Source: Colius striatus
Taxonomy: Eukaryota; Chordata; Aves; Coliiformes; Coliidae
Length of the DNA stretch: 64,000 nt
NCBI RefSeq assembly: GCF_028858725.1
Contig: NC_084772.1
Span: 20,623,548 to 20,687,547 of the forward strand
Direction of reading: 5' to 3'
The notes under the pieces are model-generated. The model made no database searches, was not told the origin of the DNA, and was given only the letters and a program-made list of their open reading frames with translations. The translations under genes and the position numbers were made by a program. Positions 14,911 to 27,400 of the stretch are shown here, in pieces. Each line of letters starts with the position of its first letter. Position 1 is the stretch's first letter.

Positions 14911-15280
14911 CATCACTAGATCTTGTCAGGGAAAACTCCTATGAGCCCCAGGATCTGCTCCCTTCCCAGGTCTGCCCTTCCAGCCTCAGACACACACACA
15001 GTGCTCCTTGATGCTGCACCAGGACTCCTGCACCCAATAACAAACCCTTTCATCTGAGCTCGTTTTGAACTTGAATGCACACATGAAAGTTGTCTCAACT
15101 CTGTCCCCTGACACTGGGCTCGTGCCTCATGCTGCCACGTGCAAAAACCCACTTCCAGCCTGTGTTTGGAGCCAGCTGCCCCAGCCTGTGCCCACTGGCC
15201 CTCAGCAGCCCCCAGCCCTGCTCGGTGCTCAGGACAGACACACTGAGTGACCCAGAGGCAGGCACCAAGCCAGGAAAGGA

Positions 15281-15692
15281 TTGGAGCAGGTCTCAGGTGA
15301 GGAAGGGCTGAGGGATCTGGGGCTGTTCAGCCTGGAGAAAAGAAGGCTCAGGGGAGACCTTCTCACTCTCTACAACCACCTGAAAGGCAGCTGGAGCCAG
15401 GTGAGGTTGGTCTGTTCCATAACAAGCAACAGAACAAAACAGCCTCAAGTTGCTCCAGGGGAGGTTCAGGCTGGATGTGAGGAGGGATTTCTTTGGTGCC
15501 AGGGCTGTCAGGTATTGGAACAGCTGCCCAGGGAGGTGCTGCAGTCACAGTCCTTGGAGGGGTTTCAGAGCTGGGTGGGTGTTGCACTGAGGGCAATGGG
15601 CTGGTGGGTGATGGGGCTGGGGCAGAGGCTGCATCCCATGGGCTGAAAGGGCTCTGCCAGCTGAAACCAGTCAATGATTCCACCCCCTGGGA
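15281..15692 (+). mobile_element. CR1 LINE 3' fragment (more diverged subfamily)
   Basis: The copy contains the GGGGCTGTTCAGCCTGGAG block, CTCTACAACCACCTGAAAGG, the AACAGCTGCCCAGGGAGGTG block and a tail near GTCAATGATTCCAC. It carries the canonical CR1 segment order but a different subfamily sequence from the neighbouring copies. Confidence 0.9.
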
Positions 15693-18247
15693 ACTGGTGT
15701 TTCTTCTGCCCAAAGCTCACCCATTTCCTTATGCCCTTTAGTTCTAACACATGGCAGCTAGGGCTGCAGGAGGAGGACGAGGACAGAGGGGTGGATGCTG
15801 CCATCACTGTGCTCTTGGACCCATCTGCCAGAAGAACTGGCAACCCAGGGCTCAGGTACAGGGAGATGTGGGATAAACAGCACCACAAGTTTGAGAGGCA
15901 AAGACCAGCAACAAAAGAGAGTTGTAATTCAGCTTTCTTTGTTAAAAAAAAACCAAAACAACAACCCAAAACACTGAACAGGTTTGTTAACCACAGACAT
16001 AAAAGAAGTGCTAGGAGAGAAACCAAAACCCACTGCAGGAGACATCTCGCTTTACAAGGCAATTGGATGAAGTTCCTACTGGCTTGAGCAGCCCTGGGTG
16101 GGCCATGGAATAGCTGTGTCGATGGGAACACAACCAGTGGAAAGAGACAGAGCTTTGCTGGAGAAGTATTAAGACTAAAAGATATTTACCCCTTAAAAAT
16201 AAATAGAGTGTCATCTACAGCAACGTTTAAATTAGTAAAAACACGTTTAAAGCAACCAAACAGAACAGAGCTGTGACTCAGATCTAGGGTTTTTATCTTC
16301 TGTAGGTTAAAGATTCTGTTTTGCTTCTTTACTGTGTCTAAAAAGAAAACCCCAACAAAAGTAGAAACCTTAGGAGAGGTGTCTCTGGCAGGGCAGACTC
16401 ACCAGATGGGAGTTTCACCCTCCTTTTGGGCCAGTGAAAGGTCTGGCCACCACTTACAATCCCCCTTCTGGGAGGATTTAGGTGGGACACAGACCTCTCC
16501 CCAGCCTCTGAACAAACCAGGGTTGTTTTCCCTGCGTGTGCCACCCATCCCAGCACAGGGGGCACAGCCAGACCCTCAGCACCATGGCCCCAGGCAGCAC
16601 CCAGTGCCCAGCTGAGCTGCCCACGGGGACAGTTTGGGTGTAGCTGGAAAAGCCTCTTCCAGGCCATTAAAAAATGAATTCAAGGCTTAAAAAAATATTG
16701 TTAATCTCGATTTTCTCATTAACACTTCAACAGCTGGAGGGAGCAACTCCCCTGCTCACGTGAGGCACAGGGGGAACAGCAAAGAAACAACCCTCTGCAG
16801 AGCAGGTGAGCAAACCCCAGCCACGTCTCCTGCCTGCAGCTGAGCAGCACCTTGCCTTTGGCTCCCAGCAGCATCCCCCCACCAGCTGCTGCTTCCAGTT
16901 TGGGCTGTGTAAACTGGGGAGAAACTTCTCAAGCGTGGGCAAAGTCAGTGGAAGGCTGGCAGGCTGGAACTCCTCAGGGAACCAGCAGAGCCAGGGAGTC
17001 CCTTGGGCACCCCTCAGCATTGAGAGCTCTTTTGCCTTCTCGTTAAAGCCCCAGAGCACTGCAGCCTCAGCTGAAGGCACAGGTACCTTCCCAGGCTGAG
17101 AGGGAGCCTTCCCTGCTATTCCCCCCAGCCAGACCTGGACTCTGCCACTCCAAACACCTCCCCATGGCCATGGGCAAGAGCTCTGCTGCAACACCACTGC
17201 CCTCTGAGGGCTCAGCTCTGCTCTGGGGCAGCCCCATGGCAGAGGAGCCCTAATTCACTACCCTGCCTGGGCTGCCCCCAGGGAGATGGCTCAGGGGATG
17301 ACAAAGCCACTTCTTATGAGTTTCAATCCAGCTGAAGGGTCTTCTCAAGAAGTTTGCTCATGAGTGGCAGAGTCCCTTTGAGCTCAGCACCCACAGAGGG
17401 GCCATCCCAAACAAAAGGGTGTTTACCCAAACACGGCCTCTGAGATGGAAAACACTGCAAATACTGTAGGGAGGTTTCAATAACCTAACTGAAACATCCA
17501 CCCAGGATGACTTCAGTCCCTCTGCTTTGGGCCAGGAGCATTTTGCTCCCTCTCAGTTGGGGTTTCTCACTTAGCAAAAGGGAGCTCAGGGGTAAGGAAG
17601 GGCCTGACCACCAGCTCCTACCCCCGTTCCATGACTGCCCCAACTGCCTGCCTGGGAGTCTAAATACATCAAAACAAGCCAAGAGCAATAATTGAAATGG
17701 GGAGGGGTTAGTACAAGGACAAGGGACTTACAGCAAGATGCAGCCACAGCAGCACTCGATGACCTCAAAGGTCTTTTGCACAGGAGCCAGTGCTGCAGAC
17801 ACACAGCGGCTCTGGCTGAACACCCTCACATGAAATGCATCCACGTGGTACCTTGGGTGACTGTAGCTAGTGTTGAGGAAAGCAAAGCCAGGGTCACTGC
17901 AGCTGTATGTGCCCTCTGAGGGAAGGGTTTCACCCCAACAGGCGTGGCTGACCACAGGCTCGAAACAGCGCAGGAGAGAAACAGCTGGGAAGGAGGAGGG
18001 ATGTCCTGCAGTGTCTCTGCTGCTCCCCTCGCCCTCCTTGACACATCTTATCCCATATTTGAGGAAAACAAGCAGCAAGGAGGAAGGGTTCTCTCTTTTT
18101 CCATGCCAAAATCTAGCTGGACATGGCAGGCCCTCGAGGGCAGCAGACACTCCTGGTTGCTGGTCTGAGTCCCAAGCTGTCGCCCTGCAGAGCAGAAGCT
18201 GTCAGCAGCAGTTGCACCCATTGCAGAAATGACTCGATTGTGTTTTC

Positions 18248-18253
18248 TTTATA
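18248..18253 (-). terminator. Candidate variant poly(A) signal (TATAAA) for SLC7A5
   Basis: The minus strand reads CATTTTATAAAGAAAACACA here. TATAAA is a recognised weaker variant of AATAAA. It is the most plausible hexamer at the expected distance from the stop codon, but other variant hexamers occur nearby (CATAAA near 19.1 kb). Confidence 0.3.
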
Positions 18254-21011
18254 AAATGAAATTCAGTTTTACCCCCTTACTCATTATGTCCCTAATCTCC
18301 AGGATAAAACAACTCCAATCTCTTCCAGCCACGTCACTGAGCCCAGGTGGAGGGGAACTGCCAGGGTGAGGGAACACAGGGATATAAAAACCCAGGTTTG
18401 TAAAAGGTAACCTTTGAGACATGAGCTGGGGCTGACCACACTCATCACTTTTGCCATTCTGTGCTGGTGCCTGGTTCAGTTTCTTTCTGTGTGTCTATTG
18501 CCAGGGAGATGCTGGTGAGATCACCATGAAACACATGGTGTCAATGGCAGAGCCAGCAGGTTAGTACAGGAGAAAGAACTTCAGCAGCAAGGGAAACGTC
18601 AGGAAAATCCATAAGGAGCAAGGAAACAAGTGAAGGATTTCATGAGGATCAGTTAGTTCATCAAAAAGTACTTCTCAGGGTGGCATCTCCTCTACAAAAC
18701 CAGGGTGAAAGGTTCACCAAGAGGATACCAGGTAGTGATGGCCTTCATCACTGATGGGACTCATTTAGCTTGTGTCCAGTCCAAGCAACCCCCACAGCTC
18801 TGGGAGGTTTGGACACCATTTCTGAGCTCTCTGTGGACTGCATCTTCTGTGCTAATCTCCACTGGGTTGAGGTGGCTGAGAGTTAAGACCCCTTTGCATA
18901 GGAGGTGCTTCTGCTGGGCCACGCTGGCAGTGGGAGCCCTTCCCCTTGGCTTGCAGGGAGCTGCTCCTGCCAGCACCACAGCCAAAACACCTGCAAGGCC
19001 AAGGGGAAGGTGACACGCTGAGGTTGTCCCTCCACAACACAGGCCCAGCATAAGCAGTGACTTCTCCTCACTACCCTGCTAAAACATCTTCAGCCTTCAG
19101 CTGGAAGAGGATGCCAAAATTTGAGTTCAGGTTTTATGGCTCACAATCTTATTGATGCAAGTGCCTGTCTGCAGGCCCTGGGTCTGAGATGCTCCAATTC
19201 ATTGCACATAGGTCCCTGAACAGCCAGGCACTGGCCACAAACTTTGGGTCCTTCTGCACTGTAGGTATACCCAAACCAGCTGCAACTCCCCACAGCTTAA
19301 CTCAGCTCCAGGAGATGCTGACACAAGTGGAACCTGAGCTGGCTTGGGTGTCTCTACACTGTGCTGCCATGGGATAAGCAACCTGCCAGCCAAGGTTTTC
19401 AGCCTGATGTGATTGTCTCACAGACTCCTCCTGCACTGCCTCCAAGCAAACACACGTGGCTGGGGAAGAAACAGCAAAGAGCTGCACGTGGTCATGGTCA
19501 CACACACCTGAACAGAAGCTGCCACCTGCTGTAACACACACTCTGGGTGGTTGGTTGGTTCCTAAAGAACTTAAAAGCACAAAGCATGAGCTAGTACCAT
19601 TGGTGTCCTTACACCTCCCCATCCAAAGTAAGTCTGTGCTGTGAGGGGGATCCAGCAGGAAGCAAAAGCTCTTGGAGGATCCTGACTTCCAAACAGCCTT
19701 GTCTTCAAAAGCACTGAGGAGAAAAAAGCAGCTGAAGAACCCATTTGCACAAAGCACAAGCACAAAGCAGAGCTCTAACAGACACTGAAGCAGCTCACTT
19801 GTGGGGAAAAGATGCTGCTGATTTGCAGCTGACTGTCACCTTGAGCACAGAGGCACAATGAGCAAGACTGTTCAACAACTGCAGTTCTGCTGAGAAGGTG
19901 ATGCCTGGGACCAGAGAAAGCAACACATTCCCAAGGGGACAGCTGTGACTACCTGGGAACTAGAGGAATTTTGGGTGGGCTCAGGGAATGGGACTGCACC
20001 AGCCCCACCAGCAAAACCAGATTTCACACGGGGTTTGTGCTCAAAGGCCACTCCCTGAACGGGAGGGTGGTGGTGGGGGCATCTCACCAAGGCTGCTGCA
20101 TTGCATGGAGGAGGACCAGCCCCCCTCCAGGCCCTGCTGCTTAAAGCAAAACACACCATCTCCAGCAGACTGGGATTAAAGCCAAGCTCCAGCCACCCCT
20201 TCTGACACCCCCAGACCCAGTTGGTCCCATCTCCAGTGCAAGAGACACGGGATAACGAAGGGCACAGCGACAGGCAAGGCACACACAGGCCCTGGGGAAC
20301 CAGCCAAGGGAATCCCACCCTGACTCTCTCTTTGCAAATGGCTTGGGGACAGATGTGAATCACACTGGGAGCAATGAACAGGGCTGTCTGGAGAGCGTGC
20401 TGTTGCTCACCCCGTGCTGGATGACAGCCTCCCTGCAGGGAAACCTGGAGTGAGCAGGTGGACTTGGCCTTCTGCTCATTGCAGTTCCCTGGGTCAGGGG
20501 GAAACTCTACCCCCAGGCCTGCCCCAGTGCCAATGCACAGGGCCAGGGGATGGGCACTGTGGGGAAGAGCATCCCCTAGGACTGGCTCAATTGCAGGGAG
20601 ATGGGTTGGATCTGAGAGTTAAAAGCCAGACAGTGACAGGGGACCCCAAGTGAGCCAGTCAGGAACACAGCGAGAGTCCAACGAGCCCTCCCCACCTCGT
20701 TTCTCTGACACTGGTTCTGCTCTGCCTTGTCTCACCTCAGTCACTGCCAGCAGACAGAGCTCAAAGCATCCAGCAGCAGGTGTTTTAGCACAGTTGGTGT
20801 GTGTGTGAGCACGTGAGCCAACGTTCAGCCAGCCTTTCCTTCCCAAGCACCCTCCTTGGCTGTGTAAGGCAGATGGGCAGGGCTCAGGACTGTCCCACGG
20901 CTCTGGGGCAGCCCCAGCCACATTTGTGTGGCTGCCAACACTCCAACCAGGCTCACGAGCAGACTCAAACCAAGTTAAGCCTACAGAGAGCTGAAGTAGA
21001 GCCCTCAGTAC

Positions 21012-21029
21012 CACACACACACACACACA
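21012..21029. repeat. Short (AC)n microsatellite
   Basis: About nine AC dinucleotides lie within the inferred SLC7A5 3'UTR; the transcript strand would read (GT)n. Confidence 0.85.
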
Positions 21030-21346
21030 GAGATGCTGAAGGGACTCGCTGCTGCTGGGCAGACAAGGACCCCTGGAAGGGGCTGGCAGGAATTCCTCCT
21101 CCTGGCCCACAGTCGTACCAAGAACTTCTCATGGCAGGGCTGCTCATCTGCCAGGCTAAAGGGTGGTGATGGAGGGGCTGGAGGAGGCAAGGCAGAGCTG
21201 GGGGAAGGTGCCAGACGTGGGCCAGCCCCGGAGGGGTGCTCCAGTGCCGAGGTGTGGCTGATGAGGGATCTGAAGTGTTTTCTCCTTGTGTCGTCTTCAA
21301 AGAAAATTGTGCGTTTCCTCAAGCTGAATGTCTCTGCTTTTCCTGC

Positions 21347-21402
21347 TCAGGACTCTTGTGGAACCACTTCCATCAGCTTCTGGCACAGCACTGTGGCAGA
21401 GA
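21347..21402 (-). CDS. SLC7A5: SLC7A5 coding exon 10 (residues 507-524 and stop)
   Basis: The terminal coding exon reads [17 protein letters not shown] then TGA (21349-21347). The acceptor is TTCCCTGTAG|TCTC. It matches the human C-terminal [17 protein letters not shown] block, and the donor of exon 9 completes Phe507. Confidence 0.96.
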
Positions 21403-24400
21403 CTACAGGGAAGAAAGCAACAGGCAGGTCAGAGATCAGATGCAGGGGCTCTACACACGATGCTGTGTCTCACAAGGGCTCACTCGTTTGCCTTCCCAGC
21501 ACTGTTCTCTAGCCCAGATACCTTTTAGGTCTTGAAAGCAAATGAGCCATGGGCTGCTCTCTACTCAGGCCCAGAACTTTAGCAGGTAACATTGGGAGCT
21601 TTGCTCCTGAACTGCCCTAAGAGAGGCCCTGGCACTTCCCAACACCAGTTTCTACTCCCATAGTGATACAGTCCCTACATTTGGATGCCAGAACCATGCC
21701 AGGAACGGGCACAGAAAACACCAGCCCATGCTTTTACTTCCAGTTTTGAAAAGCTCAGCTGTATGTGCACACAGCTTCTGTCAAGGCTCAGGTAGCCAGG
21801 AGCAAAGGCTCTGCCTTGCACAGAGCAGGTGGAGAGCAAAGGAAGCATCTCAGATGCACAGCAAAGGTGCAAACCTCAAGTAACCTTATGTGTCCACCCA
21901 TTAGGTTTGGTGGCTCATACCCAAACACACCTGTGGCTCTGCTGCTTCACTGGGGGTTTGGACATCACAAGAGTCTTGTCAGGTAACACTAACACTAATT
22001 CTAACCACACACAGAGTCAAGCTCAGGTCAGTTGGAGGTGACCCAATGATCTGCAGTGTACGAGTGCACACGTGTGTTCAAAGCTCCCCTGTAGCACTGT
22101 TGGCAGGGTTAGCACTCTGTGCTCCCAGAAGATTCTCCTTACAAGCTTTTGGTGGTGGGAACCCATGGATATGGTAACTCAGCACCCAGGCACTGCAGAA
22201 ATGGCTTTTCCAGGAACTGATACTAATGCTCAGAATGAAAAAGTAAGAGAAACAGGGGGAAAAACAAAGAATAACAAGTGCTGAGCACTGCTGAAAGCCC
22301 TTTTTCTTCTTCATAAAAAGCATCCAGCTAAGTCTGGGCACTTCTACTTGTCTGCTTTTGTAGGTCAGCCTCTTGTGTGGGAGCTAGATGGGAGTTTAGT
22401 TACTTGGACAACACAGATTGACTTTGATTGAGCTGTGCAGAGGTTACATGTGCTGAGCACAACCTCTCCATCCCTCCAAAACAGCCCCTGCTGTAGTGTC
22501 AGCTGCTGGAAAACCTCCTGTGAAGATACCTCAAAACCAAACCTGGTAGGATAAAAACACCCAGGAGGTTTTCCCTTCCCTTCCCTTCCCTTCCCTTCCC
22601 TTCCCTTCCCTTCCCTTCCCTTCCCTTCCCTCTGCTGCCACATTCTGATGCCAAGGAGAGCTTTGACTGCATCAGAAATGTGAGCACTGGGACTAATGGC
22701 ATATTCTCAGCAGCCCAGCTGAGGCCAACTGTGCTCAGACTGTTATGGCATCACTTCTTTCCCCCCCCCACACCACTAGAAAGGGATTTTCTGCTGACAA
22801 AGGCTTGACCACGTGCTTCTACAGGAGGCAGAAGGAAGGCAGCAATGTGCTCAGTGAATAAGCTCCACTGTGTAACAGCCACCTGTCTGGCAAGACAAAA
22901 CCATACCCCAGTGTGGCATTTGGCCCAGACTTTGCAATGCCTGCAACTGGTAATCATCAAATCCTGGAAGCTGCTGCAGTCCCAGCCCTCCCCTCACCCT
23001 GCCCAGCCCAGCACTGACCCACAGCCCTCAGCACCTCAGCCCCACGGCTTTGGGATCCCTCCAGGGCTGGGCACTCCCCCAGCTCCCTGGGCAGCCTGGC
23101 ACAGGGGCTGACACCCCTCTCAGGGAAACAGTTCTTCCTAAGATCATCAGGTTAAAACTTGAGGCCATTAAAGAATTGCTCAAAGCCAAGACATTGGAAA
23201 CCTCCACTACACAAGGAGCAGCAGTGCTAGGAGCTGGAGCTGCTGTTTTTGGAGGAAAAGCCAAGGCTGCAGCCTTGTTCTTCTCTGGTAATACTTACAG
23301 ATGCCTTGAAGAACCCACTTGGGCTTGTTTTGCCACCAGACCCCGAAGAAGTAAACAGGGATCCCACTGAAGATGATTGCAAAGCCAATTGCACATTCTT
23401 TAGGTGTCATCCAGAAGGAAACAGCAATGAGGAAGATGCAGGCCAGGATGAAGAAAATGGGCAGGCAGATGTTCACCTAAACAAGGACCCAAAGGGCAGG
23501 TTAGAGGCTGTACCAGGGAACAGGGTACACTTGCCAGTGGAGCTGGTCTAGCTGAAGAGCCTGGGGAGGGAAGGAGGTCATTGCCAAGAGCAATGAGCCT
23601 TCCTCAGCACCCTTTTGTTGGCCTCAATTCCATCCTTGAATGATTCCTTGTGAAAAGCACCTGTACCAACAGCATCAGACTCAGCAGCAACCACAGCACA
23701 AGCCACAGCACCTTCATGGAGCTGGGCCCCCGTGCTCTGAGCAGGGCACCTGCAGAGCAGCTCTGCTCTTAGAAGGAAAAACAAAACCCAAAGGAAACAC
23801 CCTGCCAGGAGTGACTTTGGGAAGGCACTGGTTCAGCTCTGGGAGCTGATTTCTCTCTGGCTGCCTGGCAGAAGCCTGAGTGTGCTGGGGGATGAGGGAG
23901 ACACATGCCTTTAAGGAAAGCAAACATGCTTGTGGCTGACATGATCTTGGCCTCCTCCCAGATGGGACACAGTGCTGCCAAGCTGGCCAAGGACAGAGAG
24001 AACAAAGTTGTCTGCTTTATTAAAACACTATTTGAAATGAATTCCATGGTGGTACAGAGTGTTTCACTGAGAGCCACAGCCCAGGGTCTGACCTGGGGGA
24101 AGGGGTAAGTCACTGTCCCACTGGGCTACCACACACCACAGCACCTCACATCTGACACCCAGAGCCTCCTGCACTCTGCTGTCCCCATGGCAGCTCTTCA
24201 TCCTCCCACATCAATTCATGTTCATCAGAACTGTCACAGATTTGTGAATCACTGCCAGACCCACCACTAACCCAGGGAACAGTTCTGCCCCAGCCCCAAC
24301 CTCAACCTCCCCTGGGGCAGCCTGAGCCCATTTCCCCTTGTCCTGTCATTCATTACTGGGGAGCAGAGCCTGACCCCCAGCTCCCTGCAGCCTCCTGTCA

Positions 24401-27400
24401 GGGAGTGTCAGAGAGTGCTGCTGTCCCCTCTCAGCCTCCTCTTCTCCAGGCTCAACAGCCCCATTCCCTCCCACTGCCCTCAGCCCATGGCTCCAGCCTG
24501 GCTCTGCAGAGCCTCCCAGCCTTCAAGGACATCAACACTCCTGCCCAGCTTGGTGCCACCTGCAAACTCACTATGGGTGTACATCCATCTCCACACAGCA
24601 CAAGCAGCTGTACTTGCTGAACCTCCCCTGGCACTGAGAAGGGACTCAGGGACAACCCATCCCCCAGTTACAACACTGTTCTCACCCTGATGGGTCTTTC
24701 CAGCTCTGGCTTCTTGTAACGCAGCCACATCATGCCAATGATGGCCAGAGCCACACACAGCCAGTTGAAGAAGCTGAAGAAGTTGATGACTGAGAAAATG
24801 TTGTTGGAGAAGGCATAGAGCAAGGTCATGATGCACTGCATGCAGGGAAAAAAAGGCATTAGCACAAAGATCCAGCAAACCCATGTATGTTCCAGCCCTA
24901 AACATGGGTGTTGGAGAACTATCTGCCAGGAGATGAATCACACTGGCCTGGGGTGGTTTGACTTATTGAAGCTCTTTTCAGCTGGTGCCTGGAGTGATTT
25001 CAATTCAAGCCTGGAGTGATTTCAAAGCAGAAGGGGAAGGTGAGAAGGAGAAGGGTCTATCTGTCCTGCAGGTGCATGCAGGAATGGCTGTGCCTGGGGG
25101 TGGTGCCCAGGGCAGCATCCCTCCAACCACTCTGGTGGCCCCTACTCCAAGGTGCTGCTCAGTGCCAGGGGGATGCCCAGCACCACAGCCCAGCTGCTTA
25201 CCGTGAAGATGAGGGAGGGCACGGGAGTGAGGAGCCTGGGGTGAATCATGGACAGGATGGAAGGCAAGTGTCCTTCTCGAGAGCCCACAAAGAACAGCCT
25301 GGAGTGGGGAACACAGAGCACTCGTCACCTCTGCAGCCTTCAGCCTCAGGCTGGGGCTTGTCTTCAGCACACAACAAGTGTGGACAGCCCAGACAGTGCT
25401 GAGGCAGCCAGACTGAAGTGCACAGGCTCCACACTGGTTTTGCACCTCGGTGGTGCCTTGCATGATGCCAGCTGTGCCCTTTGGCTGTAGGGCCCTCCAG
25501 GATCAGACCCCAGCATGGAGCGTCCTGTGGGTACCCAGTGGAAAGTCCCTGTGTGAGCAGGAAGGCTGGCCATGGATGAGGCATGCCAAAAAAAGAGGAT
25601 GTGTTTATCCTTTCCAGAGACAGCAATGAAGTGACTTTCCCAAGACGACCTGGGAGATGTGTGTCAGAGCTGGAAGCATCTCAGTCCCCGTCCTGCTTTG
25701 TCCCTTCTCCACTTTCTGGATTGATTCTCAGCCCTGAAGGTTCCTGAGCTTCTGCTTTTCATTAAAGCCACTTTCTCAGGCAACACCACTGAGCCCTGAG
25801 CCTGTGTTCTAATAACTTCAACAGGACTTTGCCTGAGGAACAGAAGACAAAGGCCACTGGAAAGGTTTCTTTTCAGAAGGGATGGGTTTACAGCCTGACT
25901 TGCTTTTTTCCCCTACATCTCCCACACAGCCTCCAGACTTTGTGTCTGCCCACAGCAGCTCCTTGGAGAACAACTCCAAAGGAAATGTCACTAAGCACAA
26001 CTGGTAAACAAAAGCCACCAAACCCAGCTGGAAACCTACCGGGAAGAAGTGAAGAGAGATCCATTCACAGAGCCAAAGCAGGACAAGCCAACAAAGACAG
26101 GGATGATCCAGGCCATGACTCCAAGGTGATAGTTCCCAAAATCCTAAATGGTGGGGGGCAACAACACAGACATTTCACATCCAGAATGTCCAAAAGAACC
26201 TGCAGCTGCCTACAATGGCTTTGTGTTTGTGGCAAGCTGAACAGATGGCATGGCTTGGTGCTGACTATGGCTGAGTTTGCCCTATTGCCACGTGCTGCTC
26301 CTCCTTCCTGCACAAGCACCTCCTGGAACTGCAGAAACAACCAGCAGCAAGCCCTTCCCTCAGAGCCAGGGCACAGGGTTTATCAGAACAGCTATCCACG
26401 AGTTTGAGACCAAACAGAAGCTGTGAGGAGATTCAGACACGCTGCCCTGGGTAAGGACCTGGGACACTCATGTGCCCTCGTGGGCAAGAAGCCACTGGCA
26501 GCCTGGGGCATGAAGAGTGTGGGCAGCAGGGCAAGGGAGGTTGTGCTCCCCCTCTGCTCTGCCCTGCTGAGGCCTCATCTGGAGTCCTGTGTCCAGTTCT
26601 GGGCTCCCCAGCTGCAGAGAGACAGGGAACTGCTGGAGAGAGGCCAGTGCAGGGACAGCAAGATGCTGAGGGGCTGGAACATGTGTGTGAGGAGGAAAGG
26701 CTGCAGCCCTGGGGCTGTTCAGCCTGGGGGAGAGAAGGCTGAGCTCAGGGGCACCTCAGCTATGCTGACAAGCACCTAAAGGGTGGGTGTCAGAAGGATG
26801 GGGTGACACTTTGTTCTGTGGTGGCCAGTGGCACAAGCTGGAACATAAGGAGAAGCTCGTTTGGTGCTGAGGAGAGGGAGCCCTGGCCCAGGCTGCCCAG
26901 GGAGGGTGTGGAGGCTCCTTCTCAGGAGGTTCCCAACCCCAGCTGGACACGTTCCTGTGCCCCCTGAGCCAGGGGAAGCTGCTTGAGCAGGGGCTGGGGC
27001 AGCTCTGCAGGGCCCTTCCAGCCCCCAGCACCATCCTGGGATTCTATGACTCAGCTCTTTCAAAACACAGTGACCTGGGGTTGTAGTTTTCTATCACAAA
27101 CTGACCCCATGCTGCCTCACTGCAGCTTTACACCAACTACACTGGTTTTTACTCTATTACATTGATTTCAAGACTTGCACAGGCACACAACCAGAGCAGT
27201 GCAACACAGGCTGGCATCTCCAGGACCTCAGCACTGTGTATGTGCAGGCTGCAGCAGGGCTGGGAACCACCCTGACAGATGCAGCACAGTCACCTGCACG
27301 GCTCAGACCAGCTTATCCTGGGCTGGGAGATTCCCCCTGAGGCACTCAACAATCCTGATCACACTCACTTTGTAAGGTCATACCAAGCTGCTCACTTCTG

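Larger units (their letters stand above)
2340..18229. other. Intergenic region between KLHDC4 promoter and SLC7A5 3' end
   Basis: This is about 16 kb of moderately GC-rich DNA between the KLHDC4 promoter (left) and the inferred 3' end of SLC7A5 (right). It holds several CR1 fragments (annotated separately), a GC-rich hairpin-forming patch near 7.1-7.2 kb, short tandem duplications at 11.28 and 13.95 kb, and a TAATTA repeat pair near 6.47 kb. Open frames are short, low-complexity or CR1-derived, and I could not support a gene in it. Confidence 0.7.
18230..21346 (-). other. SLC7A5: Inferred SLC7A5 3'UTR
   Basis: This is about 3.1 kb downstream of the SLC7A5 stop, free of CR1 copies, unlike the DNA on its left. 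I found no canonical AATAAA on the minus strand in it. The best candidate 3' end is a TATAAA variant signal at 18253-18248. The length fits the roughly 3-kb 3'UTR known for mammalian SLC7A5. The true end needs transcript data. Confidence 0.4.

Noticed and set aside
23168-23290. Unusual sequence between the CR1 fragment and exon 9 encoding Ala/Gly-rich frames
   Set aside because: It is intronic, has no splice signals on the plus strand and matches no family; it is treated as ordinary intron 9 sequence.
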